From the NCBI GenBank assembly GCA_022510705.1, contig JAFLSX010000004.1:1-63303 (forward strand): 63,303 bases of DNA. The letters are read 5' to 3'. The position numbers and the translations under genes were made by a program. Source of the stretch: Lachnospiraceae bacterium (lineage in GTDB: Bacteria; Bacillota; Clostridia; Lachnospirales; Lachnospiraceae). The notes under the pieces are model-generated. The model ran no database searches. It was given only the letters and a program-made list of their open reading frames with translations, and was not told where the DNA came from. Positions 34,948 to 42,557 of this stretch are shown here, piece by piece; the stretch's first letter is position 1; each line of letters begins with the position of its first letter.

Positions 34948-35589
34948 TTGATAGAAATAAAAGTGATAAACGGGGAAATAAAAATCAGCGGTACTTTTGA
35001 TTTCGGTTATATGGGTGTTTACAAAGATGATCAGATCAGTATCTACAGTGATTTAGAGGAAATTAAAAACTGGGATATCATTACATCCAGGTTGGATACG
35101 GCAAGTTGCTCGAATGATGAAATAGCCGACTGCTTAACAGCCTATTACAATGAATTTGAAAAACGTGTACAGCAGAATAGAAAACAGGTAAACGATAATT
35201 TTTTATTAAATATCATGGAAGATATGGAAGCCTGCGGATGTCCTTTCTGGGAAATCGATGAGATCACTGTGAAAGAGGCTTTGCCGTCAGACCCTGACGA
35301 AGAAGTGTATCGGCCCCATTGGGACAGGCTGACAGAATTAAAAAAAGAATATGATGAAACACCCAATGACGGAACAGTGGAAAAGACCGATATTGAAGCG
35401 ACATTGAAGCAGCTTTTTCCCATGCTTAATCTGGATAAGCTAATTGCGAATATTATTCCGGAATCTTTAGGGTTATCTGATGGCTATGTTTCTTTTCAAT
35501 GTTCGGATGCTTTCGGAGAACAAATATTGTGCAGCGCGTATGATGATCTGGATGAGCAGTTAACTTTTACCGATTGGCATAATTTTTGA
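34948..35589 (+). CDS. Unknown acidic protein
   Basis: 213 aa, not recognised. It starts at TTG 34948, 8 nt after GGGAGGA and 3 nt after gpsA, so it is translated with that operon. The sequence is acidic, soluble, without signal peptide or membrane helix. A small N-terminal beta-rich part (IEIKVINGEIKISGTFDFGY) precedes a mixed helical region with a CGCPFWEID motif. General appearance and its position before an accessory patch would fit an immunity-type or other orphan protein, but there is no motif to support that. Confidence 0.7.
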   Translation: MIEIKVINGEIKISGTFDFGYMGVYKDDQISIYSDLEEIKNWDIITSRLDTASCSNDEIADCLTAYYNEFEKRVQQNRKQVNDNFLLNIMEDMEACGCPFWEIDEITVKEALPSDPDEEVYRPHWDRLTELKKEYDETPNDGTVEKTDIEATLKQLFPMLNLDKLIANIIPESLGLSDGYVSFQCSDAFGEQILCSAYDDLDEQLTFTDWHNF

Positions 35590-35653
35590 TTGAATGTCGA
35601 TAGATGTTTTCCATGATCTCCTAAGAGGTAGAGAAAATGCTTGAAACATATGC

Positions 35654-35887
35654 TTGGGGCCTGATCATGTAAGGAAGGGCTACGGAAGACAGATTCTTAA
35701 TTATTTGATTCAGTATTGTAAAAAAGAACTTGGAGCAGAGGAATTTATTCACTTAGCAAGAGAAGAAAATGAAGCGTCCCATAGGCTTGCAAAGTCTATG
35801 GGCTTTCGTATGATTGATTCAGAGTTATGTGTGGATAAGCGGGATGGAAGTCAGTATAAATTGATGAAGTACAGCTTGAATCTGTGA
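35654..35887 (+). pseudogene. GNAT acetyltransferase remnant (C-terminal half)
   Basis: 77 codons resembling the second half of a GNAT enzyme: the acetyl-CoA loop VRKGYGRQIL, then NEASHRLAKSMGF, a typical end. The N-terminal half is missing, and an in-frame stop (35642-35644) lies just upstream. The only in-frame start is TTG 35654 with no convincing RBS. It is most likely a decayed fragment; a very short functional protein is less likely. Confidence 0.65.
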
Positions 35888-35942
35888 TTGATAATTTGAG
35901 AGGTGCTTCTAATTGATAATATAAAAATATAGACAAAATATA

Positions 35943-35971
35943 TTGACATATATAGTACTATATAGTACTAT
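35943..35971 (+). promoter_or_regulatory. marR promoter with two tandem palindromic operators
   Basis: Perfect -35 TTGACA (35943-35948), 17-nt spacer and TACTAT (35966-35971). Two identical 10-bp perfect palindromes, ATAGTACTAT, fill 35952-35961 and 35962-35971, covering most of the spacer and the whole -10. The regulator just downstream is the obvious ligand, giving autorepression. Confidence 0.8.
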
Positions 35972-35990
35972 TCTATATAGGAGGAAAATA

Positions 35991-36434
35991 ATGATTGAGA
36001 CAAGAGGAGGATTTTTAATTTCACAGATTAAGCAGATTCAGGGACGTGTCTTTGACAAATTGCTGACTGAGGCCGGAATTGACGAATTCAACGGTGCTCA
36101 AGGGCGTATTCTCTATGTTTTATGGCAGGAGGATGATCTGCCCATCGTGGAACTGGCCAGGAGAACGGGACTGGCGAAGACAACACTGACCAGTATGCTT
36201 GATCGCATGGAAGATCTAGGGCATGTAATAAGATGTTATGATCCCAAGGATCGCCGGCAAATCCGCATCCGTCTTACGGACAATGCACGTAGGTTGGAAA
36301 GTAAATATAATGAAGTCTCCGATGAAATGAGCCGCTTATTTTATAATGGTTTTACTGATGAGGAGATATTGAGATTGGATGCAGGACTTGAGAAAATATT
36401 GAAAAATCTTGAAGAGGAGGAAAAGAAGATATGA
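35991..36434 (+). CDS. MarR family transcriptional regulator
   Basis: 147 aa winged-helix repressor. The DNA-binding region is LPIVELARRTGLAKTTLTSMLDRMEDLGHV followed by the wing DPKDRRQIRIRLT. AGGAGG lies about 8 nt before ATG 35991; an ATG at 35943 falls in the promoter and is rejected. Its own promoter carries tandem palindromes, so it probably represses itself and the overlapping flavin-type gene. The inducer is unknown. Confidence 0.93.
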   Translation: MIETRGGFLISQIKQIQGRVFDKLLTEAGIDEFNGAQGRILYVLWQEDDLPIVELARRTGLAKTTLTSMLDRMEDLGHVIRCYDPKDRRQIRIRLTDNARRLESKYNEVSDEMSRLFYNGFTDEEILRLDAGLEKILKNLEEEEKKI

Positions 36435-36886
36435 CATTGAATGAAATTGATAAATTAGTAAAGGAAGCTGGTTTTGCAAGTATAGGTTTTTTGGACAAGG
36501 ACGGAAATCCCAGTATTAGAAGAGTATTTAGTACTTGGCACAAAGGCTTGGGAGGACATTTGATTTCAACAAATACGTCCTCAATGCATGTACAGTCATT
36601 ATTAAAAAATAATAAGGCATGCCTGTACTTCGATAATTGCCAGACGTTTGAGGGAGTGTGCTTTACCGGAACAGTTATTGTGCACTTTGATCATGAACAT
36701 AAAGCTATGTTATGGAATGAAGGCGATGAGAAATATTATCCAAAAGGAGTAGATGACGAGGATTATTGTATCATTGAATTCCGGGCAGAGCATGGCCGCT
36801 ATTACAGATATGATGGTATTGGAAATATTACTGCAGAAGAATTGGCTGAATTTGACAAAGATGCTGAATTTATAAACTACGCTTAA
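36431..36886 (+). CDS. Pyridoxamine 5'-phosphate oxidase-like FMN-binding protein
   Basis: 151 aa, single split-barrel domain of the PNPOx/general-stress-26 type: GFLDKDGNPSIRRVFSTWHKG near the start and ACLYFDNCQTFEGVCFTGTV in the core. Such proteins bind FMN, F420 or haem and often reduce small electrophiles or drugs. It overlaps marR by 4 nt (ATGA), so it is the repressor's main partner gene. The substrate is unknown. Confidence 0.82.
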   Translation: MTLNEIDKLVKEAGFASIGFLDKDGNPSIRRVFSTWHKGLGGHLISTNTSSMHVQSLLKNNKACLYFDNCQTFEGVCFTGTVIVHFDHEHKAMLWNEGDEKYYPKGVDDEDYCIIEFRAEHGRYYRYDGIGNITAEELAEFDKDAEFINYA

Positions 36887-36912
36887 AATATAAGGGATTA
36901 TGGAGGAGTGCA

Positions 36913-37257
36913 ATGCTTATCAGTAGTTATATTTACATACCAGTTAGTGACTTGGATAAAGCTGCTGTTTGGTATGAGAAAATTCTTGATTTTAAGGTGA
37001 TACATAAAGATTCTCTATATTTTGATATGAGAACTGAAAATGGGGTTAAAATAATGTTAATTCCAAGCGAAAACAATGTTATTTCTCAAATGCAATATGC
37101 AACGGGAGAACAGCCAGCTTATGGATTCTGTGTTGATGATTTTGATGTTCTTAAAGAAAAATTAGAAATGAATCGTGTGAAAATCGGAGAAGTATTTGAT
37201 TATTTTGGACGCTCTCTATCTTTTTATGATTTGGACGGAAATAAAATAGAGATTTAG
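36913..37257 (+). CDS. VOC (glyoxalase/bleomycin-resistance) superfamily protein
   Basis: 114 aa, one VOC domain: YIPVSDLDKAAVWYEKILDF, YGFCVDDFDVL and GRSLSFYDLDGNKIEI. Members act as glyoxalases, dioxygenases or antibiotic-binding proteins. The metal ligands cannot be assigned confidently. It follows the PNPOx-like gene by 26 nt with GGAGG upstream, so a small marR-controlled detoxification unit is plausible. Confidence 0.85.
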   Translation: MLISSYIYIPVSDLDKAAVWYEKILDFKVIHKDSLYFDMRTENGVKIMLIPSENNVISQMQYATGEQPAYGFCVDDFDVLKEKLEMNRVKIGEVFDYFGRSLSFYDLDGNKIEI

Positions 37258-37362
37258 GAAGATTATGAGTATGATCTATGACGGCAGATGCATTTGATAA
37301 CCGAAGGAAATACATTATAAAGTCATACCGTAAAGAATGTAATATTGTTGAAAATGCAAAAA

Positions 37363-37403
37363 AGAGCCGATAATATGCAGATGAAACTGTTATTATCGGC
37401 TCT
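37363..37403 (-). terminator. 13-bp hairpin, T-run on the minus strand
   Basis: AGAGCCGATAATA (37363-37375) pairs perfectly with 37391-37403 around a 15-nt loop. On the minus strand the stem is followed by TTTTTGCATTTT, so it could stop leftward transcripts from metF. On the plus strand the following tract is only weakly T-rich, but it may also end the VOC unit. Confidence 0.55.
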
Positions 37404-37453
37404 ATACTTATTTCATAAATATATGCCAAATGAGTTATTCCAATATCGAGTAT

Positions 37454-37632
37454 TAAGGCTTTACACTTCTAAATGTATCTGTTATAGTATCTATACCGAT
37501 AGCAAATCTCGTCTATCGAACTTTCTATCTATTTGTAGCAGGAATCTGGCTTAATTCTTAGAATTTCAAGCAAGTATCCCAACGAAAAGAACACACAAAA
37601 AGTACCTTGATAATTGAATAAGGCTTTACACT
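37454..37632 (+). repeat. Direct repeat TAAGGCTTTACACT, two copies
   Basis: Identical 14-nt copies at 37454-37467 and 37619-37632. The second lies in the small gene's promoter spacer. The core CTTTACAC recurs inverted in the terminator at 37832-37872. This could be a scar or binding site; its nature is unknown. Confidence 0.5.
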
Positions 37633-37642
37633 ATGGTACAAT
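37614..37642 (+). promoter_or_regulatory. Sigma-A type promoter of the small gene
   Basis: TTGAAT (37614-37619), 17-nt spacer and TACAAT (37637-37642), about 28 nt before the start codon. Confidence 0.6.
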
Positions 37643-37669
37643 ATCACCAACGAAAGGCGGTGGTAGAAA

Positions 37670-37807
37670 GTGAGTGAATATATGACAGGTAAAGAAATTA
37701 TCAATCTGATTAGAAAATTACGTGAAAAGGGTATGAATAGCGATGAAATACTTGATATAATAGAATACATCGAAACACACGACCCAAAAGAGAATGACAG
37801 CAAGTAA
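37670..37807 (+). CDS. Small protein of unknown function (45 aa)
   Basis: The GTG start at 37670 gives 45 aa; ATG 37682 would give 41 aa (MTGKEIINLIRKLREKGM at its N-terminus). AAAGGCGGTGG lies 6-12 nt upstream of the GTG. The sequence is charged, with two predicted amphipathic helices (ridge KEIINLIRKLREKG and EILDIIEYIET), and has no membrane segment. A complete cassette of promoter (37614-37642), RBS and strong terminator (37832-37872) argues that it is a real gene. I do not recognise the family; small two-helix proteins of this kind are often seen near mobile DNA. Confidence 0.6.
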   Translation: MSEYMTGKEIINLIRKLREKGMNSDEILDIIEYIETHDPKENDSK

Positions 37808-37831
37808 ATAGTAACCTAATAACAACTATCT

Positions 37832-37875
37832 AAGGTGTAAAGTCTTATTGGATTTTGAAGACTTTACACCTTTTT
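37832..37875 (+). terminator. Rho-independent terminator of the small gene
   Basis: A perfect 15-bp stem, AAGGTGTAAAGTCTT (37832-37846) with 37858-37872, followed by T's. It points in the plus direction and lies between the small gene and the end of metF. Confidence 0.88.
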
Positions 37876-37899
37876 AATCTCTTAACATCACTATGATTC

Positions 37900-38757
37900 T
37901 CAACTGATTGCCGCTACAATTTCTCCGGCCATTTTCGGTCTGTTCATGGTATAGAGGTGTATGCCGTCCACACCGTTTGCTTTTAAGTCCAGAATCTGGC
38001 GGATAGCATAGTCGATACCGGCCTTGCGCATTTCCTCCGGCTTATCCCCGTAGGTGGCAATGAGGTCGGAAAAAGCCTTCGGGATAGAAGAGCCGGAAAG
38101 CGAAATAGTAGTACCTAAGGAAGAAGCGGAGGTGACGGGCATAATGCCTGCACAGATGGGAATGGTAATGCCTTTTCTTTCTGCCCGATCTTTAAAATCG
38201 TAAAAGTAATCATTGTCCATAAATAATTGGGTAATAAAGAAATCTGCACCTGCTTCCTGTTTTTTCTTCAGGTTTAATATATCGGTTTCCTTGCTGAAGC
38301 ATTCAAAATGCTTTTCGGGATAGCAGGCACCCGCACAGCTTAAGGAGGTGTGTTCCTTGATATAAGTAATCAAATCCGAAGCATGGGCAAAGTCACGGGA
38401 ATCAAACTGTTCATCCGTCATGTCTCTGGGGCGGTCGCCGCGCAGAGCCAGTACCTGGGTGATATTGCTTTTCTCAAAGCCTTCAAGTACGGAGAGAATA
38501 TCCTCTTTCTTATTTCCTACACAGGTCAGATGGGCAAGCGCCTCTACCCCAAGGTCATTTTGCAGAAAGGAGGCAATTTCCAGCGTACGTTTGGATTTAC
38601 TGCCGCCTGCACCGTAGGTGACGCTGATAAAATCAGGGTGCAGATTGTTTAATGCCCGAAGGATATCAAAAACGGAATCAAAATCATCGTCCTTTTTCGG
38701 CGGATAGACTTCGAAAGAAAGGGTGGGACGTCCGTTTTTAAATAAATCTTTTATCAT
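37900..38757 (-). CDS. metF: Methylenetetrahydrofolate reductase
   Basis: 285 aa TIM-barrel flavoenzyme that reduces 5,10-methylene-THF to 5-methyl-THF, for methionine synthesis or one-carbon metabolism. Characteristic parts are TLSFEVYPPK, FISVTYGAGGS, LALRGDRP, FFITQLFMDNDYFYDF and PICAGIMPVTS. The gene is alone on the minus strand, with GGAG about 8 nt before ATG 38757. It is divergent from the MoxR/VWA pair. The minus-strand hairpin at 37363-37403 may be its terminator. Confidence 0.95.
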   Translation of the reverse strand: MIKDLFKNGRPTLSFEVYPPKKDDDFDSVFDILRALNNLHPDFISVTYGAGGSKSKRTLEIASFLQNDLGVEALAHLTCVGNKKEDILSVLEGFEKSNITQVLALRGDRPRDMTDEQFDSRDFAHASDLITYIKEHTSLSCAGACYPEKHFECFSKETDILNLKKKQEAGADFFITQLFMDNDYFYDFKDRAERKGITIPICAGIMPVTSASSLGTTISLSGSSIPKAFSDLIATYGDKPEEMRKAGIDYAIRQILDLKANGVDGIHLYTMNRPKMAGEIVAAIS

Positions 38758-38778
38758 AGTGTATTCTCCATAATTTCC

Positions 38779-38807
38779 TTGATTTTAAAACAAGAATATC
38801 GTAACAT
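38779..38807 (+). promoter_or_regulatory. Candidate promoter of the MoxR/VWA operon
   Basis: TTGATT (38779-38784), 17-nt spacer and TAACAT (38802-38807), about 47 nt before the start. The -10 is moderate. Confidence 0.5.
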
Positions 38808-38854
38808 GATAGTAAATAATTTTCAAGAAAAAGTGATAGGGAAAGGGAGAGCGT

Positions 38855-39682
38855 ATGGACGAGCAGAAGACTGGCTTTCAGGGAAGCAGTGAATATGTGG
38901 CAAGTGAGGAGCTGATGGCCAGCGTCAATGTGGCAATTGCCTTAAAAAAGCCACTGTTGATAAAGGGAGAGCCTGGCACCGGCAAGACCATGTTAGCGGA
39001 AGCGGTAGCCAAATCTTTGGGAAGGAAACTGATCATCTGGAATATTAAATCCACCACCAAGGCCCAGGAAGGGCTCTATGTGTATGATACCATTCAGAGG
39101 CTTTACGACGGTCAGTTTGGGGAAGCGGGCGTGGATGATATTTCCCGCTATATCAAGCTGGGTAAGTTAGGAGAAGCCTTTGACAGTGACGAGCAGGTGG
39201 TGCTTTTGATCGATGAAATAGATAAGGCGGATTTAGAGTTTCCCAACGACCTTTTATGGGAATTGGATCAGATGGAGTTCTATATCCATGAAACCAAACG
39301 TACCGTAAAAGCAAAGCACCGACCCATTGTGATCATTACCTCCAATGCGGAGAAAGAGCTGCCGGACGCATTTTTACGTCGCTGCATTTTCCACTATATC
39401 GATTTTCCGGATGAGGAACTGATGGAAGAAATCATAAAGGTGCATCATCCCAATGTGGAGGAGGCGCTTTTAAAGAATGCCATGGAGGTATTCTACAGCA
39501 TCCGCTCCCTGCGGGATATCCGTAAAAAGCCCAGTACTTCGGAGCTGATCGATTGGATCAACGCATTGCAGATAGGTGGTATTTCCGCAGAAAGAATTAA
39601 GAGTGCACTGCCTTTTATCGGTGTGGTGGTAAAGAAGGATGAGGATTTGGAAACCGTAAGACATAACGCCAATTCGCTGTAA
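38855..39682 (+). CDS. MoxR-family AAA+ ATPase
   Basis: 275 aa. Walker A is GEPGTGKTM (about 38-46) and Walker B is VVLLIDEIDKAD, with sensor 1 ITSNAEKELPDAFLRRC. MoxR ATPases act as chaperones that activate or insert cofactors in partner complexes, usually with a VWA protein encoded beside them, as here (next gene 10 nt downstream). The client is not apparent from the neighbourhood. GGGAGAG precedes the ATG. Confidence 0.92.
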   Translation: MDEQKTGFQGSSEYVASEELMASVNVAIALKKPLLIKGEPGTGKTMLAEAVAKSLGRKLIIWNIKSTTKAQEGLYVYDTIQRLYDGQFGEAGVDDISRYIKLGKLGEAFDSDEQVVLLIDEIDKADLEFPNDLLWELDQMEFYIHETKRTVKAKHRPIVIITSNAEKELPDAFLRRCIFHYIDFPDEELMEEIIKVHHPNVEEALLKNAMEVFYSIRSLRDIRKKPSTSELIDWINALQIGGISAERIKSALPFIGVVVKKDEDLETVRHNANSL

Positions 39683-39692
39683 GGAGCAGAAA

Positions 39693-40901
39693 ATGTTTAC
39701 AAAGTTTTTTCATACCTTGCGGGAGAAGGGGCTGCATGTGACGTTAGGAGAATTTTTAACGCTGCAGGAGGCATTGGAAAAGAATTTGTGCGAAAGCAGC
39801 ATGACCCGGTTTTATTATATTGCCCGCATGATTTTGGTAAAAAGCGAAACCGATTACGATAAATTTGATATGGCTTTTGAAGAATGCTTTAAAGCTGCTC
39901 AGTTTGAAAAGGAAATTACTTCCCAGATGCTGCGCTGGCTGGACAAGTCCGACTTGCAGCAGTTGGCGGATGACGAGGCCAGAACCCAGCTAAACGAGTT
40001 AGAGGATCTGCAGGTCCATATGGACAAGGAAGAGATAGAGCAGAAGTTCAAAGAGCGCCTTAGGGATCAGGATTCCGAGCACAACGGCGGCAGCTTCTGG
40101 ATAGGCAGCATGGGTAAGACTTCTTTCGGAAGCAGCGGCGGCAATGTAGGGGGCTTGCGCGTGGGCGGTAAAACCGGACACCAGTCGGCATTTGCAGTTA
40201 TCGGAGAGAGAAAGTATCGGGATTTTCGGGACGATAGGGTATTGGACAACAGGCAGTTTCAACTGGCATTCAGAAAGCTGCGCCAGTTTTCTGCCAGACT
40301 GGATATTCCTGAGACGGAGCTGGATATCAACGGAACGGTGGACAAGACCTGTAATAACGGAGGGTGCCTGCAGATTGTTATGCAGAAGCCCCGTAAGAAT
40401 GCGGTCAAGCTATTACTGTTGATGGATTCAGGCGGTACCATGATTCCTTTCAGCTCTCTGTTAAACGATTTGTTTCAGGCAGTTCATAAATCCAATCACT
40501 ATAAAGACGTTAAGACCTATTATTTCCACAACTGTATTTACAGTAAGCTCTATAAGACGCCGGAGTGTGAAAACGGTGACTGGATAGATACGGACTGGAT
40601 GTTTAAGAATCTGGACAGTGATTATAAGGTGATCATTGTGGGAGATGCGGCTATGGCACCCGAAGAACTGTATTCCGATACGGGTAATTACAGGGGACCT
40701 AACGGCGGTATTTCAGGCTGGGATTGGCTACAGTTAGTCAAGAAGCACTATAAAAAGGTAGTCTGGCTCAATCCAAAGATGGCACCGGGACATGCGCCCT
40801 GGCGGGAAGCGGAGACCGCTATCAAGGGTTTGTTTCCCATGTATAAGCTGACTGTGGACGGCTTAAATCAGGCCATGGTAAAGCTGATGGTAAACCGTTG
40901 A
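39693..40901 (+). CDS. VWA-domain protein (CoxE-like), partner of MoxR ATPase
   Basis: 402 aa. The N-terminal ~220 residues are helical and charged, then a glycine-rich stretch (GSFWIGSMGKTSFGSSGG). The C-terminal half is a VWA domain with a metal site beginning LLLMDSGGTM. The usual DxSxS is altered to DSGGT, so metal binding may be weakened. Such proteins work with MoxR ATPases on metalloenzyme maturation (CoxD/CoxE, NorQ/NorD types). No candidate client is encoded nearby. AAGGAG lies before the ATG. Confidence 0.85.
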   Translation: MFTKFFHTLREKGLHVTLGEFLTLQEALEKNLCESSMTRFYYIARMILVKSETDYDKFDMAFEECFKAAQFEKEITSQMLRWLDKSDLQQLADDEARTQLNELEDLQVHMDKEEIEQKFKERLRDQDSEHNGGSFWIGSMGKTSFGSSGGNVGGLRVGGKTGHQSAFAVIGERKYRDFRDDRVLDNRQFQLAFRKLRQFSARLDIPETELDINGTVDKTCNNGGCLQIVMQKPRKNAVKLLLLMDSGGTMIPFSSLLNDLFQAVHKSNHYKDVKTYYFHNCIYSKLYKTPECENGDWIDTDWMFKNLDSDYKVIIVGDAAMAPEELYSDTGNYRGPNGGISGWDWLQLVKKHYKKVVWLNPKMAPGHAPWREAETAIKGLFPMYKLTVDGLNQAMVKLMVNR

Positions 40902-40934
40902 GGTTTTGCAGCATGTCGGATTCATGAAAAATTG

Positions 40935-40963
40935 TTGACAATCCGAATGGTGGTTTGTATAAT
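40935..40963 (+). promoter_or_regulatory. Consensus sigma-A promoter of T-box-tyrS
   Basis: Perfect TTGACA (40935-40940), 17-nt spacer and perfect TATAAT (40958-40963). Such a strong promoter is usual for attenuated T-box operons. Confidence 0.9.
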
Positions 40964-40977
40964 GAGAAATCATAAAT

Positions 40978-41264
40978 AATTTGAGAAAGTGATGATGAGA
41001 AGAAGTACCATTGTCTAAAGGCTGACAGAGAGTTGCCGGGTGGTGAGAGGCGCAAGAAGGACATCGGGAAATACATCTCGGAGCAGCAAACCCAAATGTG
41101 GAAATCTTTTTTAAAAGGCATCTGCAAAGTAGGATTTGCCGGAGGCACCGATATCTGCCGGGGTATTGTTTGATACCTGCCAAGCCGTAGGGCGTGAGCC
41201 ATGCGGGAATAAAGGTGGTAACACGGGTTAAGCTCGTCCTTTGCATAAGGACGGGTTTTTTTGT
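40978..41264 (+). promoter_or_regulatory. Tyrosine-specific T-box leader
   Basis: This leader senses uncharged tRNA-Tyr and controls read-through into tyrS. Stem I begins near GAGAAAGTGATGATGAG. The likely specifier codon is TAC (41072-41074), followed by A as expected. The T-box sequence is AAGGTGGTAACACG (41212-41225), with TGGT complementary to the ACCA end of tRNA-Tyr; it departs from the common GGGTGGNACCGCG form. The terminator stem is 41233-41241 with 41247-41255 plus a T-run. The antiterminator would use the T-box and the left terminator arm. Confidence 0.93.
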
Positions 41265-41308
41265 GTGAAGGCATAAGGCAAGAGAAAATGCAAAAAGGAG
41301 AGAGTAAA

Positions 41309-42532
41309 ATGACAGTATTTGAAGAACTGAAGGCAAGAGGGCTGTTAGCACAGCTTACTGATGAGGAAGAGATCAAGGAGTTAATAAACAATGGTAAGGC
41401 CACATTTTATATTGGATTTGATCCTACCGCGGACAGTCTGCATGTGGGGCATTTTATGGCTTTATGCCTGATGAAGCGCCTGCAGATGGCAGGTAATAAG
41501 CCCATTGCCCTGATTGGCGGCGGTACCGGTATGATCGGAGATCCTTCCGGCAGAAGTGATATGCGTACCATGATGACCAAGGAGACCATTGCGCATAACT
41601 GTGAATGTTTTAAGAAACAGATGAGTCGTTTTATTGACTTTTCCGAGGACAGGGCGCTTATGGTAAACAATGCTGACTGGCTCATGGATTTAAATTATAT
41701 TGAGTTTTTAAGAGAAGTAGGTGCCCATTTCAGTGTCAACCGTATGTTGAGCGCAGAATGCTATAAGCAGCGTATGGAGAAGGGATTAAGTTTCTTAGAG
41801 TTTAATTACATGATCATGCAGAGCTACGATTTCTTATGCCTGTATGAGAAATACGGCTGCAATATGCAGTTCGGCGGGGACGACCAGTGGAGCAATATGT
41901 TGGGTGGTACGGAGCTGATCCGCAGAAAACTGGGTAAGGATGCGTATGCCATGACCATCACTCTGCTCTTAAATTCCGAGGGCAAGAAAATGGGTAAAAC
42001 ACAAAAAGGTGCAGTATGGCTGGATCCAAACAAGACTTCTCCTTTTGAATTCTATCAGTACTGGAGAAACGTGGCGGATGCGGATGTATTAAAATGTCTG
42101 CGGATGCTGACCTTCCTGCCCATAGAGCAGATTGAGGAAATGGACAAATGGGAGGGCAGTCAGTTGAATACGGCTAAGGAAATCTTGGCTTATGAACTGA
42201 CAAACCTGGTACATGGAGAGGAAGAAGCGACGAGAGCGCAGGAGAGCGCCAGAGCGCTATTTACCGGCGGCAGTGCGGCTGATATGCCTACCGCGGAACT
42301 GACCGAAGAGGACTTTACCGACGGAAGCCTGGATATCATGGGGGTATTGGTAAAAGCTGGTCTGACAACTTCCCGTTCCGAGGCCAGACGTGCGGTAGAA
42401 CAAGGCGGTGTTACCGTTGCAGATGAGAAGGTAACGGATATCAAAACCGTCTATGCACCGGAGCAATTTGCAGGAGAGGGTCTCATTGTCAGACGCGGTA
42501 AGAAGAATTTTAAGCGGGTTATAATGAAGTAG
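41309..42532 (+). CDS. tyrS: Tyrosyl-tRNA synthetase
   Basis: 407 aa, class I synthetase charging tRNA-Tyr. The HIGH-type motif is in [11 protein letters not shown], the KMSKS-type motif in [12 protein letters not shown], and tyrosine recognition residues in [12 protein letters not shown] and FGGDDQWSN. The C-terminal ~65 residues form an S4 RNA-binding domain ([19 protein letters not shown]). It starts at ATG 41309 after AAAAGGAGAGAG; an earlier frame start lies in the T-box terminator. Regulated by the T-box upstream. Confidence 0.98.
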   Translation: MTVFEELKARGLLAQLTDEEEIKELINNGKATFYIGFDPTADSLHVGHFMALCLMKRLQMAGNKPIALIGGGTGMIGDPSGRSDMRTMMTKETIAHNCECFKKQMSRFIDFSEDRALMVNNADWLMDLNYIEFLREVGAHFSVNRMLSAECYKQRMEKGLSFLEFNYMIMQSYDFLCLYEKYGCNMQFGGDDQWSNMLGGTELIRRKLGKDAYAMTITLLLNSEGKKMGKTQKGAVWLDPNKTSPFEFYQYWRNVADADVLKCLRMLTFLPIEQIEEMDKWEGSQLNTAKEILAYELTNLVHGEEEATRAQESARALFTGGSAADMPTAELTEEDFTDGSLDIMGVLVKAGLTTSRSEARRAVEQGGVTVADEKVTDIKTVYAPEQFAGEGLIVRRGKKNFKRVIMK

Positions 42533-42557
42533 GAAATCATTTTTTGGAGGATTTTAT

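Larger units (their letters stand above)
37258..37669. other. AT-rich non-coding stretch with repeats
   Basis: About 410 nt with no supported gene. It holds a 13-bp hairpin (37363-37403), a 14-bp direct repeat (37454-37467 and 37619-37632) and a promoter for the small gene at 37670. A 69-codon frame at 37345-37554 overlaps the hairpin, has no RBS and looks accidental. Confidence 0.6.

Noticed and set aside
37345..37554. 69-codon reading frame in the AT-rich patch
   Set aside because: It overlaps the 13-bp hairpin, has no RBS and no protein-like composition.
35590..37900. Intact integrative element
   Set aside because: No integrase, transposase or relaxase; the short direct repeat does not flank a gene set.
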